Assembly (NCBI GenBank): GCA_002354735.1
Contig: DEMD01000012.1
Coordinates: forward strand, 62,538-126,537
Reading direction: 5' to 3'
DNA length: 64,000 bases
DNA from: Gammaproteobacteria bacterium UBA2679
Lineage (GTDB): Bacteria; Pseudomonadota; Gammaproteobacteria; Pseudomonadales; Oleiphilaceae
Shown: piece by piece, positions 63,112 through 64,000 of the stretch
Position numbering within the stretch: position 1 is the first letter of the stretch
Layout: every line of letters starts with the position of its first letter
Made by a program: the position numbers and the translations under genes
The notes under the pieces: model-generated
What the model was told of the DNA's origin: nothing
The model's input: the letters and a program-made list of their open reading frames with translations, nothing else
The model's database searches: none

Positions 63112-64000
63112 ATGCAGAAAGTAACCGCCAGAATTACCCCCGAGGGCAGCATGGATCTGCTGTCCCAAGCCGAAGTCGAGCAACTCAGGGATACAAGCCA
63201 GGGCGGCCTTCATCAGCTGTTCCGAAACTGTGCGCTCGCCGTGCTCAACAGCGGGGAGTTAAGCGATAATCCCCACGAGATTGAACGTCTCTTCCACGAC
63301 TTCGACATTCAGGTTATTCAGCAGCCACGGGGTATCAAACTCGAACTGATCAATGCGCCCGCCTCGGCCTTCGTCGACGGTAAGCTCGTGCTTGGCATAA
63401 AAGAACAGCTGTATGCAGTACTGAGAGACGTCGTCTATGCCCACTCGGGACGTCAGATATTCGACCCGGAAGCACTTGTACCAACTGAAACGCAGGGTGC
63501 CGCAGATACAGCGACCGCCGTTCCAGGCTCGGCGATCACCAATGGTGTATTCGACCTGCTTCGAAATGCTGGCGTGCTGGTTCCACGCCGCACGCCAAAT
63601 CTCGTAGTCTGCTGGGGCGGCCACTCAATCAGTCGTGAAGAATACGATTTTACCAAGGAAGTCGGACACTCCCTCGGCATTCGTGGCTTTGATATCTGCA
63701 CTGGTTGCGGTCCTGGCGCAATGAAAGGCCCGATGAAGGGGGCAACTATCGCTCATGCCAAACAGCGCATTCGCAATGGTCGCTACCTGGGCGTCACCGA
63801 ACCCGGCATCATCGCGGCCGAATCGCCCAACCCCATTGTGAATGAGCTCGTCATCCTTCCAGACATCGAGAAGCGGCTGGAAGCCTTCGTGCGAATTGCT
63901 CACAGCATTATCGTCTTTCCGGGCGGTGCGGGCACAGCGGAAGAGATTCTTTATCTGCTAGGTGTGCTGCTGAATCCGCGGAATGCCAAACTGCCCTTCC
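63112..64000 (+). CDS. ppnN: Pyrimidine/purine nucleotide 5'-monophosphate nucleosidase PpnN (partial)
   Basis: The frame runs open from the ATG at 63112 to the window edge, 296 codons, and is cut there. It opens MQKVTARITPEGSMDLLSQA and carries the YgdH N-terminal domain, then the LOG-type Rossmann core with VVCWGGHSISREEYDFTKEVG, CTGCGPGAMKGPMKGA and FPGGAGTAEEILYLLG, i.e. the PGGxGTxxE motif. PpnN splits nucleotide monophosphates into base and ribose-5-phosphate and is controlled by (p)ppGpp in Escherichia coli. There is no strong ribosome site before the start. About a third of the protein is missing at the right edge. Confidence 0.94.
   Translation, partial: MQKVTARITPEGSMDLLSQAEVEQLRDTSQGGLHQLFRNCALAVLNSGELSDNPHEIERLFHDFDIQVIQQPRGIKLELINAPASAFVDGKLVLGIKEQLYAVLRDVVYAHSGRQIFDPEALVPTETQGAADTATAVPGSAITNGVFDLLRNAGVLVPRRTPNLVVCWGGHSISREEYDFTKEVGHSLGIRGFDICTGCGPGAMKGPMKGATIAHAKQRIRNGRYLGVTEPGIIAAESPNPIVNELVILPDIEKRLEAFVRIAHSIIVFPGGAGTAEEILYLLGVLLNPRNAKLPF

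Overview
The window is a gene-dense stretch of a gammaproteobacterial chromosome. No mobile element, phage, CRISPR array, tRNA or rRNA gene was seen. Two blocks follow the gene neighbourhoods I remember from Pseudomonas: TetR regulator / aldehyde dehydrogenase / coaD / YfhL-type ferredoxin, and rubredoxin reductase / rubredoxin / ubiC / ubiA / phoB / phoR / phoU-pstBAC-pstS / uvrD. A SutA-like small protein, a Mg-type HemB and a GacA-type operator also point to a member of the broad Pseudomonadales, probably a marine or free-living relative rather than Pseudomonas itself. The exact taxon cannot be fixed from the sequence alone.

Layout. 1-12 kb is housekeeping and metabolism: malic enzyme (cut by the left edge), cytochrome c4, the GTPase EngB, a TetR/aldehyde dehydrogenase pair with a 16-bp palindromic operator, coaD, ferredoxin, ppk1, hemB, and a TVP38 membrane domain fused to a mercuric-reductase-like flavoenzyme. 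12-19 kb holds SutA, a giant DUF1631-GGDEF-EAL protein and the PLP aspartate decarboxylase PanP. 19.4-26.3 kb is an Anbu proteasome-type operon: Anbu peptidase, an ATP-grasp/alpha-E fusion, a transglutaminase-like peptidase, and separate ATP-grasp and alpha-E genes. 28-35 kb has a YgiQ radical-SAM protein, a diguanylate cyclase, a MioC-type flavodoxin, TesB, a CWC zinc-binding-type protein and an OmpA-type lipoprotein that seems to start with CTG. 36-41 kb carries rubredoxin, hpt, ubiC-ubiA, phoB-phoR, cysZ and a VanZ-like gene. 42-48.9 kb has an unannotated small-RNA locus, MscS, an OmpA/TSP3 porin, a sialate-esterase-like lipoprotein, YbaK, a UbiH-type hydroxylase and HIT. 48.9-57.6 kb is the phosphate locus phoU-pstB-pstA-pstC, a TIGR03545-type gene, and pstS. 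The right end has a YciA thioesterase, uvrD behind a LexA box, an alcohol dehydrogenase-SCP2 fusion and ppnN (cut by the right edge).

The most interesting find is between the VanZ-like gene and mscS. A perfect GacA-type operator (TGTAAG-N6-CTTACA) lies upstream of a segment of about 167 nt with nine GGA motifs, several in hairpin loops, that ends in a strong intrinsic terminator. This is the anatomy of a CsrB/RsmX/Y/Z sRNA that sequesters CsrA/RsmA. Its promoter also carries a PHO-box-like sequence in the place and spacing used by the phoB and pstS promoters in this same window. That suggests, without proving it, that phosphate starvation and GacS/GacA signalling meet at one sRNA. Second in interest are the Anbu operon with an apparently degenerate ATP-grasp paralogue, and the CTG-initiated, stop-overlapping OmpA-type lipoprotein gene.
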